From: Paludibacteraceae bacterium
Lineage (GTDB): Bacteria > Bacteroidota > Bacteroidia > Bacteroidales > Paludibacteraceae
DNA length: 63,530 nucleotides
NCBI GenBank assembly: GCA_029974315.1
Contig: JARKSE010000023.1
Location: forward strand, 1 to 63,530
Reading direction: 5' to 3'
Shown here piece after piece: positions 43,335 to 53,210 of this stretch; the first letter of the stretch is position 1; every line of letters begins with the position of its first letter. The notes below the pieces were generated by a model that saw only the letters and a program-made list of their open reading frames with translations, was not told the DNA's origin and searched no databases. A program made the translations under genes and the position numbers.

Positions 43335-45193
43335 TTTTTAAGGAGTTGAGCGTTAAACGATTTAAGAGTTTCCAATACATTTGAGCGCACATGAATAAAG
43401 TTTTCTATTCCTTGTGCTTTCAAATCTTCCATACAAGCAGGAGCACCCGCTACAATAAAAATCTGTTTCCCGTCAATAGCCTTAAATGCTGCTGGAGCAA
43501 ATTCAGCATATTCATCGTCGCTTGAACACAACACAATAATATCTGCACCTGCTTTTTGAGCAGAAGCTACACCAGCTTCTACGGTATCGAAACCAAGATT
43601 ATCGATTACTTCGTAACCTGCACACGCTAAGAAATTGCACGAGAATTGTGCACGAGCTAAACGCATAGCCAAATTACCAATAGTCAGCATAAAAGCTTTT
43701 GGACGCTTTGCTGATTTTTCAGTAGCTAAACGCAACACTTCAAACTCTTGTGCCGCACGTACTTGTGGCAATTTGGCCAATCCACTATCGGTAGAGCAGC
43801 CACATTTGCACACGCAAGCCTCGTCGGTTATTTTTTGAGCAGCTTGTTCATTGAAATTTGGGAACTGATTGGTACCAAGCAATACTTCTTTACGTACCGA
43901 AACATCTTTCAAACGTGCATTTGCTGTTGCTTCCATATCCGCTTGTACTTGACCTGCTTCTACAGCTGCAAAGAAACCACCTTTAGATTGAATATCCAAG
44001 AAACGTTTCCAAGCTTGTTCGGCAATACTAGCCGTCAAGTTTTCGATATAATAAGAACCTGCACTTGGGTCAGTCACTTTATCGAAATGTGATTCTTCTC
44101 TCAACAACAATTGTTGATTACGTGCAATACGTTCTGAAAAATCATCGCCTTCTTTGAACGTTACATCAAATGGATTCACCGTTAATGATTCGACACCAGC
44201 CAATGTGGCGCTCATAGCTTCTGTTTGCGTACGCAATAAATTTACATGAGCATCGTATACGGTTTTGTTGAAAGTAGAAGTTTCAGCATGGATATGCATT
44301 TTTGATGCACTTTCGGTAGCAGGATTGAATGCTTTCACCACCATGGCCCACAATAGACGAGCCGCACGGATTTTAGCGATTTCCATAAAATAGTTACCAC
44401 CAACACCCATGTTAAATTTAATAGCATTCGCAGCTGCATCAGCTGAAACACCAGCATCGGTAAGCATTTCGATATATTGTGCACCCCAAGCTAAAGCATA
44501 GCCCAACTCTTGTGCGCAATAAGCACCAGCATTATTTAAACTGATAGAGTTAACACCAAGTACGCGATAAGCAGGAAGTTGTTTTTGAGCATCCACCATG
44601 GCTTTAGCAAATTGGGCAACTACAGTTTTGTCAAGTTTTTTGCCTTTTAACAACATACGATTCATTGGATCGCAGTTGATAGAGCCATTCAATTTGGCAA
44701 CATCGTAACCTTTTGATTTAAAGTAGTCGGCCAACAAACCTACCAACTCGGCTGAACGACGAATACAAACCGTGAAATTGAGTTCCACGCAGTCTGCAGC
44801 AATGCCGTCGAGCAATGTAGCAATGTAAGCGCTACCTAGTTCCGCTTTGTTCAGTTTAAATCCTAACGAATCCACACCTTTATTCAACACATCAAGTGCT
44901 TTTGCATTAGCAACTTTAGCATCTTTGACATCAATATCTTGACGCACATACCAACTGTTGTCAGTTTTAATGCCACGTACATAAGGAAATTTGCCCGGTG
45001 CCGACTCAGTAGTTTTCAAAGTCGTCACATCTTCCGTACGATAAAAAGGCATTACGTTAAACCCTTCATTGGTTCTCCAAACGAGCTTTTTAGTAAAATC
45101 CGCTCCTTTGAGGTCAGCTTCAATTTTCGCCATCCACTCTTCGGTGGTTACTGCGGGAAAATCGGCTAACAGATTTAATTTCTTTTCTGCCAT
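43331..45193 (-). CDS. mutA: Methylmalonyl-CoA mutase small subunit
   Basis: Homologous mutase fold; ATGA overlap with mutB; TGA stop. Confidence 0.95.
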   Translation of the reverse strand: MAEKKLNLLADFPAVTTEEWMAKIEADLKGADFTKKLVWRTNEGFNVMPFYRTEDVTTLKTTESAPGKFPYVRGIKTDNSWYVRQDIDVKDAKVANAKALDVLNKGVDSLGFKLNKAELGSAYIATLLDGIAADCVELNFTVCIRRSAELVGLLADYFKSKGYDVAKLNGSINCDPMNRMLLKGKKLDKTVVAQFAKAMVDAQKQLPAYRVLGVNSISLNNAGAYCAQELGYALAWGAQYIEMLTDAGVSADAAANAIKFNMGVGGNYFMEIAKIRAARLLWAMVVKAFNPATESASKMHIHAETSTFNKTVYDAHVNLLRTQTEAMSATLAGVESLTVNPFDVTFKEGDDFSERIARNQQLLLREESHFDKVTDPSAGSYYIENLTASIAEQAWKRFLDIQSKGGFFAAVEAGQVQADMEATANARLKDVSVRKEVLLGTNQFPNFNEQAAQKITDEACVCKCGCSTDSGLAKLPQVRAAQEFEVLRLATEKSAKRPKAFMLTIGNLAMRLARAQFSCNFLACAGYEVIDNLGFDTVEAGVASAQKAGADIIVLCSSDDEYAEFAPAAFKAIDGKQIFIVAGAPACMEDLKAQGIENFIHVRSNVLETLKSFNAQLLKK

Positions 45194-45320
45194 AAAATAA
45201 GTATTTATTATAAAATTGAAAGTATTTGTATGCTAAAATGGACTAATGCTTAGCAGACCTAAAATTACAAAGTTGATTCATCAGAGATAGCATCATTATT
45301 TATTTTTAGGTCGAGCGCTG

Positions 45321-45328
45321 CAAAGTTA
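45321..45328 (-). promoter_or_regulatory. -7 box (TAACTTTG) for mutAB
   Basis: Reverse complement of CAAAGTTA upstream of mutA. Confidence 0.4.
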
Positions 45329-45421
45329 TAATTTTTTAGTGAAGATACCCAGCATTTTAGTTGAAAAAACAGTTTAAAATAAAAGAATAACACGAGATAT
45401 TTTTTTATCATAAAAAATACA

Positions 45422-45429
45422 TATCTTTG
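45422..45429 (+). promoter_or_regulatory. -7 box (TATCTTTG) for the alpha-amylase gene
   Basis: 52 nt upstream of the ATG at 45482. Confidence 0.5.
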
Positions 45430-45481
45430 TTTCGCGACCATTCTCTAAAATTAAACATAACCTCCTTATATTATTACAATT

Positions 45482-48109
45482 ATGAAAGCACGACACACCT
45501 TTTGGCGATTCATAATGATAGTGGTTGTTTGGTACACTACCTTACCAATACATGCAACATCATTTATTGGTGGACGTACAGATTTTCGTGACGAAACCAT
45601 TTATTTCCTCATGACCACACGTTTCTACGACGGCGACTTAACTAACAATGTACAATGCTGGGATGGCACGCAATACAACCAAGGCGATCCTGCATGGCGT
45701 GGCGATTTTAAAGGTTTAATAGAAAAACTGGACTACATCAAAGCATTAGGTTTTACTGCTATTTGGATTACGCCTGTAGTAGAAAACTGTTCAGGTTACG
45801 ACTATCACGGTTATCATGCTATCAACTTTAGTAAAGTTGATCCACGTTACGAATCGGAAGATTGCAACTTTCAAGATCTTATTGATGCCGTACATGCCAA
45901 AGGCATGAAAATTATTTTAGACGTTGTATTTAATCACACGGGAAATTTTGGCGAAGAATTTTTGTGTCCAATGTTTACTAAAACGGGCGACTTATCGTCC
46001 AGCGCCTGCCTAACACCTCATCAAAACACAAAATTACCTGCTAATTATGCTAGTTTGAGTTCAAGTGAACAATATCAAGCGCGTTTAGCTTTGATGAAAA
46101 ATACAGATGGAAAAAATCACGATGCAAAAAACTATTGGCACCACTATGGTAATTTTAATTGGGACGACATCACCAGTCAATGGGCACAAATCGCAGGCGA
46201 CTGTGTGGACTTGAATACAGAAAATCCAGCGGTATATAACTACATTGTCCGGGCTTACTCATCGTTCATCCGCATGGGCGTGGACGGTTTTCGTATCGAT
46301 ACAGGACGACATATTTCACGTTTGGTATTCAACAAAGTGTTTAATGACGCTTTTCATGCCGCAGCACAAGCCTCGGGTAAACCAAACTTCTTTATGTTTG
46401 CCGAAATTTGTACACGTGACCGCAACTATTGGTATCGCAATACACCTGCAATGTCAACACCATTCTACACATGGAAAGATTCAAAAAATTATGCTTGGTC
46501 TAACGACTCCACAGTTTGGGAAAACATTGTTATCATGAATGGCACTGAAGGATTTACAAATACAGTAAATCAAGCTTCGTGTATTGCAAACTACAACGAC
46601 AATAGCAGCGAAGGCGGACAACCATCGAGTAATAACGCTAAACTTATAGGTAACGATTATCACACACCCGATTGGTCGAAACATTCAGGATTAAATGTGA
46701 TTGACTTCCCCATGCACTGGAATTTTGAAAATGCTGGAAGCGCCTACAATGTTGCACTAAATGGCGACTGGAGTTACAACGATGCCACGTTCAATGTGAC
46801 TTATGTAGATTCGCACGACTACGCACCCGATGGCGCACCTGAAAGCCAGCGGTTTGCCAAAGATCAAGCTACGTGGGCTGAAAATTTATCACTAATTTAT
46901 ACGTTTAGAGGAATTCCTTGTGTCTATTATGGTTCAGAAATTGAATTCAAAAAAGGATACATCATCGATAAAGGTCCAAATATACCTCTGCGTGAAAGCG
47001 GTCGTGCCTATTTTGGCAATTACATTACAGGCTCGCTCAACGTCACTGAATTTGCTGAATACAACAGCGCTACAGGTAATGTAGCTGTAACACTCAAACA
47101 TCCATTGGCATTACACATTCAACGTTTGAGTAAAATTCGCATGGCAATACCAGCACTGCGCAAAGGACAATACTCCACCGACAATTGTTCTGGTTCATTC
47201 GCTTTTAAACGTCGCTACACCGATGCTACAACCGATAGCTATGTCTTAGTTTGTATCTCTGGAGGAGCAACATTTAGCAACATTCCTAACGGTACATACA
47301 CCGACGCTGTAACGGGCGACACAAAAACTGTAACAAACAACACTTTAACAGCTAACTGTAGTGGGAAGGGAAATTTGCGTGCATACGTACTGTCGACTGT
47401 AAAAACAGCTGCACCTGGTAAAATAGGTAATGATGGACAATACATTTACACAAATTCATCTGTAATAGTTCCACAAGGTACTTATCCCGATCCAACAGAA
47501 GTTTTGTTAGATGGCGAAAGCAGTGGTGATGGCAGTGGCACTGGTGAAATTATAACGCCTTGTATTAACACTGATGAACGTGCCGTATTCTTTACAAAAT
47601 CAAATGATTTTGGAAACAATATCTACACCTATATTTGGCATAAAACTACTGGTTCTGTGACGCAAGTATGTGGAGCATGGCCTGGTAAAAAGATGACTGC
47701 ATTGGGAAATAGCACTTATAAATTCACCATTCCTGTAGAAGCCGCAGCTATAGATGGAACTTGGCAAATTATTTTCAACGATGGTAGCGGTAATCAAACA
47801 GCAGATTTAGCCTTTACATTAAATGGTATGTATTCAGGAACAAACAAAGGCAATATCGCCTGTACAAGTACCGTAACAGAACACTGTGACATTCTCCAAA
47901 ATATTGACAACATAACAGCAAACAAGCTAGTAATTTATAGTCATAATGGTACGTTAATTATTAGTAGCCCTAAAGCTGCAACGCTACACATTCATAGTAT
48001 CGACGGACGCTTATTGCGTACTGCAAATATCGAATCTGGAATTACCACGCTCTACGGTTTCCAGCAAGGCGTATATCTCGTCAATGGCAAAAAAGCAATC
48101 GTATTATAA
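45482..48109 (+). CDS. Secreted GH13 alpha-amylase with starch-binding-like module and T9SS-like C-terminal domain
   Basis: ALGFTAIWITPVVEN; KGMKIILDVVFNHTG; GVDGFRIDTGRHI; module ERAVFFTKSNDFGNNIYTYIWHKTTGSVTQVCGAWPGKKM. Confidence 0.92.
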   Translation: MKARHTFWRFIMIVVVWYTTLPIHATSFIGGRTDFRDETIYFLMTTRFYDGDLTNNVQCWDGTQYNQGDPAWRGDFKGLIEKLDYIKALGFTAIWITPVVENCSGYDYHGYHAINFSKVDPRYESEDCNFQDLIDAVHAKGMKIILDVVFNHTGNFGEEFLCPMFTKTGDLSSSACLTPHQNTKLPANYASLSSSEQYQARLALMKNTDGKNHDAKNYWHHYGNFNWDDITSQWAQIAGDCVDLNTENPAVYNYIVRAYSSFIRMGVDGFRIDTGRHISRLVFNKVFNDAFHAAAQASGKPNFFMFAEICTRDRNYWYRNTPAMSTPFYTWKDSKNYAWSNDSTVWENIVIMNGTEGFTNTVNQASCIANYNDNSSEGGQPSSNNAKLIGNDYHTPDWSKHSGLNVIDFPMHWNFENAGSAYNVALNGDWSYNDATFNVTYVDSHDYAPDGAPESQRFAKDQATWAENLSLIYTFRGIPCVYYGSEIEFKKGYIIDKGPNIPLRESGRAYFGNYITGSLNVTEFAEYNSATGNVAVTLKHPLALHIQRLSKIRMAIPALRKGQYSTDNCSGSFAFKRRYTDATTDSYVLVCISGGATFSNIPNGTYTDAVTGDTKTVTNNTLTANCSGKGNLRAYVLSTVKTAAPGKIGNDGQYIYTNSSVIVPQGTYPDPTEVLLDGESSGDGSGTGEIITPCINTDERAVFFTKSNDFGNNIYTYIWHKTTGSVTQVCGAWPGKKMTALGNSTYKFTIPVEAAAIDGTWQIIFNDGSGNQTADLAFTLNGMYSGTNKGNIACTSTVTEHCDILQNIDNITANKLVIYSHNGTLIISSPKAATLHIHSIDGRLLRTANIESGITTLYGFQQGVYLVNGKKAIVL

Positions 48110-48122
48110 TACTACTTTAAAT

Positions 48123-48153
48123 AAAAAAGGAGAACTCGTGTTCTCCTTTTTTT
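48123..48153. terminator. Bidirectional rho-independent terminator
   Basis: AAAAAAGGAGAAC-TCGT-GTTCTCCTTTTTTT between convergent genes. Confidence 0.9.
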
Positions 48154-48154
48154 A

Positions 48155-48667
48155 TTATAAATCCAACAAACCTTCAGGTAAGCTCACATATAAAATACGC
48201 TTATCATGATCAATTTCCGTTATATAAGCATCGCTTGCAGGAATAAGTCGTTCGCCTACTACAAACAAGACATTTGCGGTAGATTCGTCCAGTTCATCTA
48301 TCACGCCAAGCACACCATGAGATTCCTCATGTACTCTAAATCCAAGGAAATATGACAATGTTAGGTTTTCAGCCGCTTGTACTAACATTTCACGTTTTAC
48401 ATACACCAATTTTCCACTTAACTCTCGTGCACGAGGCTCGTCAGTAATACCTTCGAGTAGAATAAGTGCCGTAGTGTCACTCTTAAAACGGTAGGAATAA
48501 ATAAAAAACGGTACAAAAATAGCCTCTATTTCCAAAACAAAGTACTCACACACTTCAATATTAAAATCCTCACTAAACTCAAAAATGAGTTCACCTTTAA
48601 TACCATGAGTTTTACCTGTTTTGCCTACTAAAACTAATTCTGAACGTTGTATCACGGAAAAATTCAA
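48155..48667 (-). CDS. rimM: Ribosome maturation factor RimM
   Basis: VGKTGKTHGIKGELIFEFSEDF; LIPASDAYITEIDHDKRILYVSLPEGLLDL. Confidence 0.94.
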   Translation of the reverse strand: MNFSVIQRSELVLVGKTGKTHGIKGELIFEFSEDFNIEVCEYFVLEIEAIFVPFFIYSYRFKSDTTALILLEGITDEPRARELSGKLVYVKREMLVQAAENLTLSYFLGFRVHEESHGVLGVIDELDESTANVLFVVGERLIPASDAYITEIDHDKRILYVSLPEGLLDL

Positions 48668-48676
48668 TTATATTGA

Positions 48677-49573
48677 TTATTTTCTCTTCGGTTCTTCCTG
48701 TGGCATCACATATTCCACTTTGCCTTTTCGCAAAGCACGTATAATGACATATATACCAAAAATTACAAATGGCACACTCAACCATTGTCCCATGTTGAAC
48801 GTCATATTTGTCTCAAAAGCTGATTGATCATTTTTTAAGAATTCAATCAGCTGACGAGCTACAAATACACCTGTAAAACCAATACCGGTCAGCAAACCAT
48901 TATATTTTCCTGCGTCCTTTTTCCAATAGAGCCACATTAACAGAATAAACAACAGAAAATAAGCACCTGCCTCATAAAGTTGAGTTGGATGACATGGCAA
49001 CCACTCTGTTGGCGGGCAGCACAAGTGAGGTGTTGGACAAGCTACATAATCGTCAACAGAACCACAAAACTGTTCACGTCCACGTAGAAAGACAAAACCC
49101 CAAGGCAAATCAGTTGGTGTTCCATAAATTTCAGAATTCATCAGATTACCAATACGAATCATACCTGCTACCAACGATGAACCTATAAACATACGGTCAC
49201 CCAACCACCACATACTTAATTTTGTCATATATTTTGACAACAACCAAGCTGTTAAAACCATAGCAAAAGCTCCACCGTGACTTGCTAAGCCACCATGCCA
49301 AACCATTGGTATTTCCCACAAATTATCTTTGTAATATTCCCAATCGTAAAAAAACACATGTCCCAAACGCGCACCAATAATAACAGCTAACACAAAGTAA
49401 ATAAACACTTTATCAATCCAGCTTTCTGGTGCACCATCATGTTTAAACGTTTTACCAATAATAGAAATACCGATAAAAAAGCCAAGTGCATACAACAAAC
49501 CGTACCAACGTACAGATAAGGAGCCTATGGAAAATAAAATGGGATCTGCATCCCAAATAATGGAGAGTAACAT
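48677..49573 (-). CDS. lgt: Prolipoprotein diacylglyceryl transferase
   Basis: SVRWYGLLYALGFFIG; RIGNLMNSEIYGTPTDLPWGFVF; HPTQLYEA. Confidence 0.97.
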   Translation of the reverse strand: MLLSIIWDADPILFSIGSLSVRWYGLLYALGFFIGISIIGKTFKHDGAPESWIDKVFIYFVLAVIIGARLGHVFFYDWEYYKDNLWEIPMVWHGGLASHGGAFAMVLTAWLLSKYMTKLSMWWLGDRMFIGSSLVAGMIRIGNLMNSEIYGTPTDLPWGFVFLRGREQFCGSVDDYVACPTPHLCCPPTEWLPCHPTQLYEAGAYFLLFILLMWLYWKKDAGKYNGLLTGIGFTGVFVARQLIEFLKNDQSAFETNMTFNMGQWLSVPFVIFGIYVIIRALRKGKVEYVMPQEEPKRK

Positions 49574-49675
49574 AAACGAATAAAAATTAAGTAATTGAAA
49601 ATAAATAAGGAAGGAAGCAAAAACCGTGCTTTCATCATCTTAAGCTTATAAAATCGAACAAGTAATCACTTTATT

Positions 49676-50368
49676 TTATGCTTTACGAACGATGGCGATT
49701 GGCGTCTGTTGGGAGCTTTGTCCTAATGGATTGTCTTTGAACAATGCTTTTAGAAATTTCACGTCTAAATCCTTACTTGATTTCCCCAAAATATCTACAT
49801 TCAAATCATTAGCATCAAGAACAAAAGCCTCATTGCCAAGTCTTTCCTTTAATTTTCGTGCTACTTTATCAGGGTTTTTAGGAGCCATTTTAGCGTAGCG
49901 ATTATAAGGTGGTATAGTACAATCGCATGGCCCATCGATAGCATAAGCACGAGGTCCACAAACTTTATAAAATGCGCCGCGAATACCAAATGGCTTAGTA
50001 ACCAATGCTGCTGCACAACCTAATAACAAACGAGGAATACCAACATCTTCTATGGCTAATTGCATAGTATAAGGGCTTCCTAAACCAATGCCATAAGGCG
50101 ATTTATAAACAAATTTTACTAAAAATCGAGCGAAGCAGCTTGGTTTAATTTCCGAAATAGGAAATGCACGACCTTGTGTAATAGCTACAATTTTTTCACT
50201 CACAAAAATAATATCACCAGGTTGACGTAGCTCTTTAGTATATTTATCAACTACATCGAACAAATTATCTTCACGCATCACCACATGGGTTTTCACAGGA
50301 ATACGTAAATAATTAACGCCATCTATTTCAATAGCCAACTTTTTTCCTTCGTTTGCTTGAACTTCCAT
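49676..50368 (-). CDS. CofE/FbiB-like (F420-0:gamma-glutamyl ligase superfamily) protein
   Basis: LRIPVKTHVVMREDNLFDVVDKYTKELRQPGDIIFVSEKIVAITQGRAFPISEIKPS; start METRN-like ATG at 50368 (MEVQANEGKK) with CAAAGATA box at 50405-50412. Confidence 0.7.
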   Translation of the reverse strand: MEVQANEGKKLAIEIDGVNYLRIPVKTHVVMREDNLFDVVDKYTKELRQPGDIIFVSEKIVAITQGRAFPISEIKPSCFARFLVKFVYKSPYGIGLGSPYTMQLAIEDVGIPRLLLGCAAALVTKPFGIRGAFYKVCGPRAYAIDGPCDCTIPPYNRYAKMAPKNPDKVARKLKERLGNEAFVLDANDLNVDILGKSSKDLDVKFLKALFKDNPLGQSSQQTPIAIVRKA

Positions 50369-50460
50369 TTTTAATATAATTTGATTATCTATAAAAATAT
50401 GCGACAAAGATAACGATTAGTTATGAGTTACACGCAAAACAATTTTCTTTTTTTCTGAAA

Positions 50461-51096
50461 CTAAAAAAATGGATTGTATTGGCGTTCATTGCCAATAGTA
50501 GTCGCTGGCCCATGCCCAGGATGAACAACAGTTTCGTCAGATAAGGTCAATAGTTTACGCCGTATTCCTGATATTAGCTCGGCATAATTACCTTTGGGTA
50601 AATCTGTTCGCCCAATGCTACCAGCGAACAAAACATCACCGACAAAAACAACTTTTTTAGCACGACAGTGGAAACAAATCCCACCGGGCGAATGACCAGG
50701 CACGTGTAAAACTTCCAACTTAGTGCGTCCAAAAGAGACCACATCTCCATCACTTAAATAACCGCCTAGAGGTTGTTCCTGAACAACTCCAGGAAAGCCA
50801 AACAGCTGAGCTTGTGACATCATTTGTTCAATCAAAAACTCGTCAGCTTGATGAGCTTCAGGTAAAACACCAAACGTCTGAGCAAGCATATAATTTCCAA
50901 ATGCGTGATCAAGGTGAAGATGTGTATTTAAGACACGTTGTACTTGCAACTTTTCTGATTTTAGATAAGAGAGTAAGCGTTCATTTTCGTCAGGTAACAA
51001 ACAACCACAATCAATAATTACAGCCTCACCCGTATCGTCCGACAACACGTAAGTATTTTCTTGAAATGGATTAAATTGAAATATTTTTATCGTCAT
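50461..51096 (-). CDS. MBL-fold metallo-hydrolase (glyoxalase II-like)
   Basis: THLHLDHAFGN; VLHVPGHSPGGICF; FVGDVLFAGSIGRTDLPKG. Confidence 0.9.
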   Translation of the reverse strand: MTIKIFQFNPFQENTYVLSDDTGEAVIIDCGCLLPDENERLLSYLKSEKLQVQRVLNTHLHLDHAFGNYMLAQTFGVLPEAHQADEFLIEQMMSQAQLFGFPGVVQEQPLGGYLSDGDVVSFGRTKLEVLHVPGHSPGGICFHCRAKKVVFVGDVLFAGSIGRTDLPKGNYAELISGIRRKLLTLSDETVVHPGHGPATTIGNERQYNPFF

Positions 51097-51119
51097 AAAG
51101 CGTATTCTAAATTAAATCA

Positions 51120-51740
51120 TTACAGAGGAAGGTAAACTGCTTTTTTGGTTGTAAAATACTCTTCGGTAAAAAAGTCACTGACAGCATAAAGTGTAGCCAC
51201 CTTTCTGTAAGGAAATACTTCCGCTTCCAACTCGCCTCCCTTTAAACATATAAGCCCATTAGGTAATGCGTTTTTCTGTTCCTTTGCAATATTTTTCTTG
51301 ACCAATTTTACTAAATCGCTCAAAGGCATTACAGCACGACTCACTACAAAATCATATTTACCTTTTACATCTTCCATACGTGCATGTTGAAAGGAACAAT
51401 TTTTCAAGCCAATTGCATCAGCGATTTCGTGTGCTACACGTACTTTTTTACCGATAGAATCAACTAAATGAAAATATGTTTCTGGAAATAATATCGCCAA
51501 AGGAATACCGGGGAAACCACCGCCAGTACCAACATCAACCACTTTTGTTCCGGGTTGAAACGACAACACTTTAGCTATAGCCAAAGAGTGTAACACGTGG
51601 TGTTGATACAAATTATCTATATCTTTACGAGAAATAACATTAATTTTTGCATTCCAATCGCGATACAGAGCATCTAAAGCAGTAAACTGATCTATTTGTG
51701 TTTGATTAAGTTCAGGAAAATAACGTTTTAATGATTCCAT
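51120..51740 (-). CDS. rsmG: 16S rRNA (guanine(527)-N(7))-methyltransferase
   Basis: NVISRKDIDNLYQHHVLHSLAI; VVDVGTGGGFPGIPLAILFPE. Confidence 0.95.
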   Translation of the reverse strand: MESLKRYFPELNQTQIDQFTALDALYRDWNAKINVISRKDIDNLYQHHVLHSLAIAKVLSFQPGTKVVDVGTGGGFPGIPLAILFPETYFHLVDSIGKKVRVAHEIADAIGLKNCSFQHARMEDVKGKYDFVVSRAVMPLSDLVKLVKKNIAKEQKNALPNGLICLKGGELEAEVFPYRKVATLYAVSDFFTEEYFTTKKAVYLPL

Positions 51741-51755
51741 TGCACAGTATGACTA

Positions 51756-52544
51756 CTATTTTAAAAGTTCATAAACAGGGGTCTCTTTCTTAAGCAATGG
51801 TAAAAGTTCATTTTTAGCTATAAACAACCGTGTGCTTCCAACAGAATACGGTGCTATATCATAAGGATTAAAGTGATAGAATATGCCATCTTCCGTAACA
51901 GAAAAGTTTCCATTAGGGGTAAGTTGTTGTAACCAAAAATCTTTCAATGTCAAATTACGTTTTGCGGCATCTGCTTCCAATAAACGAGTTAAAAGAGCAA
52001 TCAACTCATCACTATAGTTGTCAATAAAAATATCATCTTCAGTCAACTGATGTCCCGTAGTAACATCAAAAACCCAGCACATAGTTGTTTCCAATCCATG
52101 TGAACCACCAGTAAACACATAACGAGTGGCTTCGTAACTCAACAAATCATCAGACTCATACAAAGGTACAGCTGTTAAAAATTCTTGATATTGATATAAA
52201 ACAGGACTACCTTTAATGTCTGTTTCCACTAAATTGTAATCTTCATAACAAGATGCAATATAAGTTGGCAATAGACTTTCTGAAGAAACATCAATATACT
52301 TTTCAGTAAATAAATCTGTTGTTAATGTACGTTGTACATTCTTCAATGCTGTTGCATCAGAACCTTTTGTTGGAAACTCCACCTTAAGTTTCATTTCAAA
52401 ACAAAGAGCATCGCCTTGGGGGCAAGCAACCATTAAACTATCTTCCAAAGAAGTAAATGTAAAAGCTGTTCTTTCAATAAAATCACAAGATGTCAGCATG
52501 TAAATAGTCGCCAACAGGACCAATGAAATTTTAAATGTTTTCAT
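51756..52544 (-). CDS. DUF3298-like lipoprotein
   Basis: Lipobox-like LTSC; C-terminal VFDVTTGHQLTEDDIFIDNYSDELIALLTR...YDIAPYSVGSTRLFI. Confidence 0.7.
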   Translation of the reverse strand: MKTFKISLVLLATIYMLTSCDFIERTAFTFTSLEDSLMVACPQGDALCFEMKLKVEFPTKGSDATALKNVQRTLTTDLFTEKYIDVSSESLLPTYIASCYEDYNLVETDIKGSPVLYQYQEFLTAVPLYESDDLLSYEATRYVFTGGSHGLETTMCWVFDVTTGHQLTEDDIFIDNYSDELIALLTRLLEADAAKRNLTLKDFWLQQLTPNGNFSVTEDGIFYHFNPYDIAPYSVGSTRLFIAKNELLPLLKKETPVYELLK

Positions 52545-52577
52545 AACAGGGGTATTGAATGTGGATAATTGAGACTA

Positions 52578-52585
52578 CAAATATA
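52578..52585 (-). promoter_or_regulatory. -7 box (TATATTTG) for the DUF3298-like gene
   Basis: Reverse complement of CAAATATA. Confidence 0.4.
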
Positions 52586-52639
52586 CATTATATTTGCTAA
52601 AAATGATTAATAAATCATTTTAATTTGAATTGTTTCTAC

Positions 52640-52647
52640 TACTTTTG
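52640..52647 (+). promoter_or_regulatory. -7 box (TACTTTTG) for the metal-locus operon
   Basis: 13 nt upstream of the ATG at 52661; short leader implied. Confidence 0.5.
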
Positions 52648-52660
52648 TGTCCTATTAATA

Positions 52661-53128
52661 ATGAAACGCCTCACATCACATATTATTAGTTTGGGATTAG
52701 CCTACCTTTTTTTAACAGTTGGCTGCGGAACTAACGTTACCGAATACTGTTGTAATTTGTGTGCAGAACATGGTTCACGAATATTCACAACCAGTAGTTG
52801 CGAAGACGTTCACGCATCACATCACAAACACGAGCACGTGAGTAATCGCTGTTGCGAAACTTCTCACCGCGATAATCACACACAGGAAAATGGTTTCAAC
52901 AACGCAGAACAAGATAGAAAGTGTGAACTTCATCGTCTTAATGTTGAAGAGCCAACACTTTCAGAGCATGTAGAGTTATTGCCTATCTCTTTTGTGGTAA
53001 TCGTATTCGTTCAGGAGCAACTTGATTTATCAATAGAGACCTCTACACCTATCGATTTTGCGTCGCTCAAAGCTCCACCAAATAGTGGACGTGATATTCT
53101 CACCCAATTTTCAGTTCTTACTATTTAG
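52661..53128 (+). CDS. Cys/His-rich exported protein (HYC_CC_PP-like)
   Basis: YCCNLCAEHG...HASHHKHEHVSNRCCETSHRDNH; upstream of a TonB receptor and an HMA protein. Confidence 0.6.
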   Translation: MKRLTSHIISLGLAYLFLTVGCGTNVTEYCCNLCAEHGSRIFTTSSCEDVHASHHKHEHVSNRCCETSHRDNHTQENGFNNAEQDRKCELHRLNVEEPTLSEHVELLPISFVVIVFVQEQLDLSIETSTPIDFASLKAPPNSGRDILTQFSVLTI

Positions 53129-53210
53129 TTTGATTGCTAACATTAAAGTCAAAACTTGCAAGTTCTTGACTTTAACTCGTTGTGTCTAAAATCAAACAAA
53201 CAGATAGAAA

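Noticed and set aside
43748-44092. Antisense ORFs inside mutA/mutB, cysS, zwf and pgk (for example 27423-27764, 41316-41690, 62730-63164)
   Set aside because: Fully antisense to confidently identified enzymes, low-complexity or implausible translations, no promoter or RBS support.
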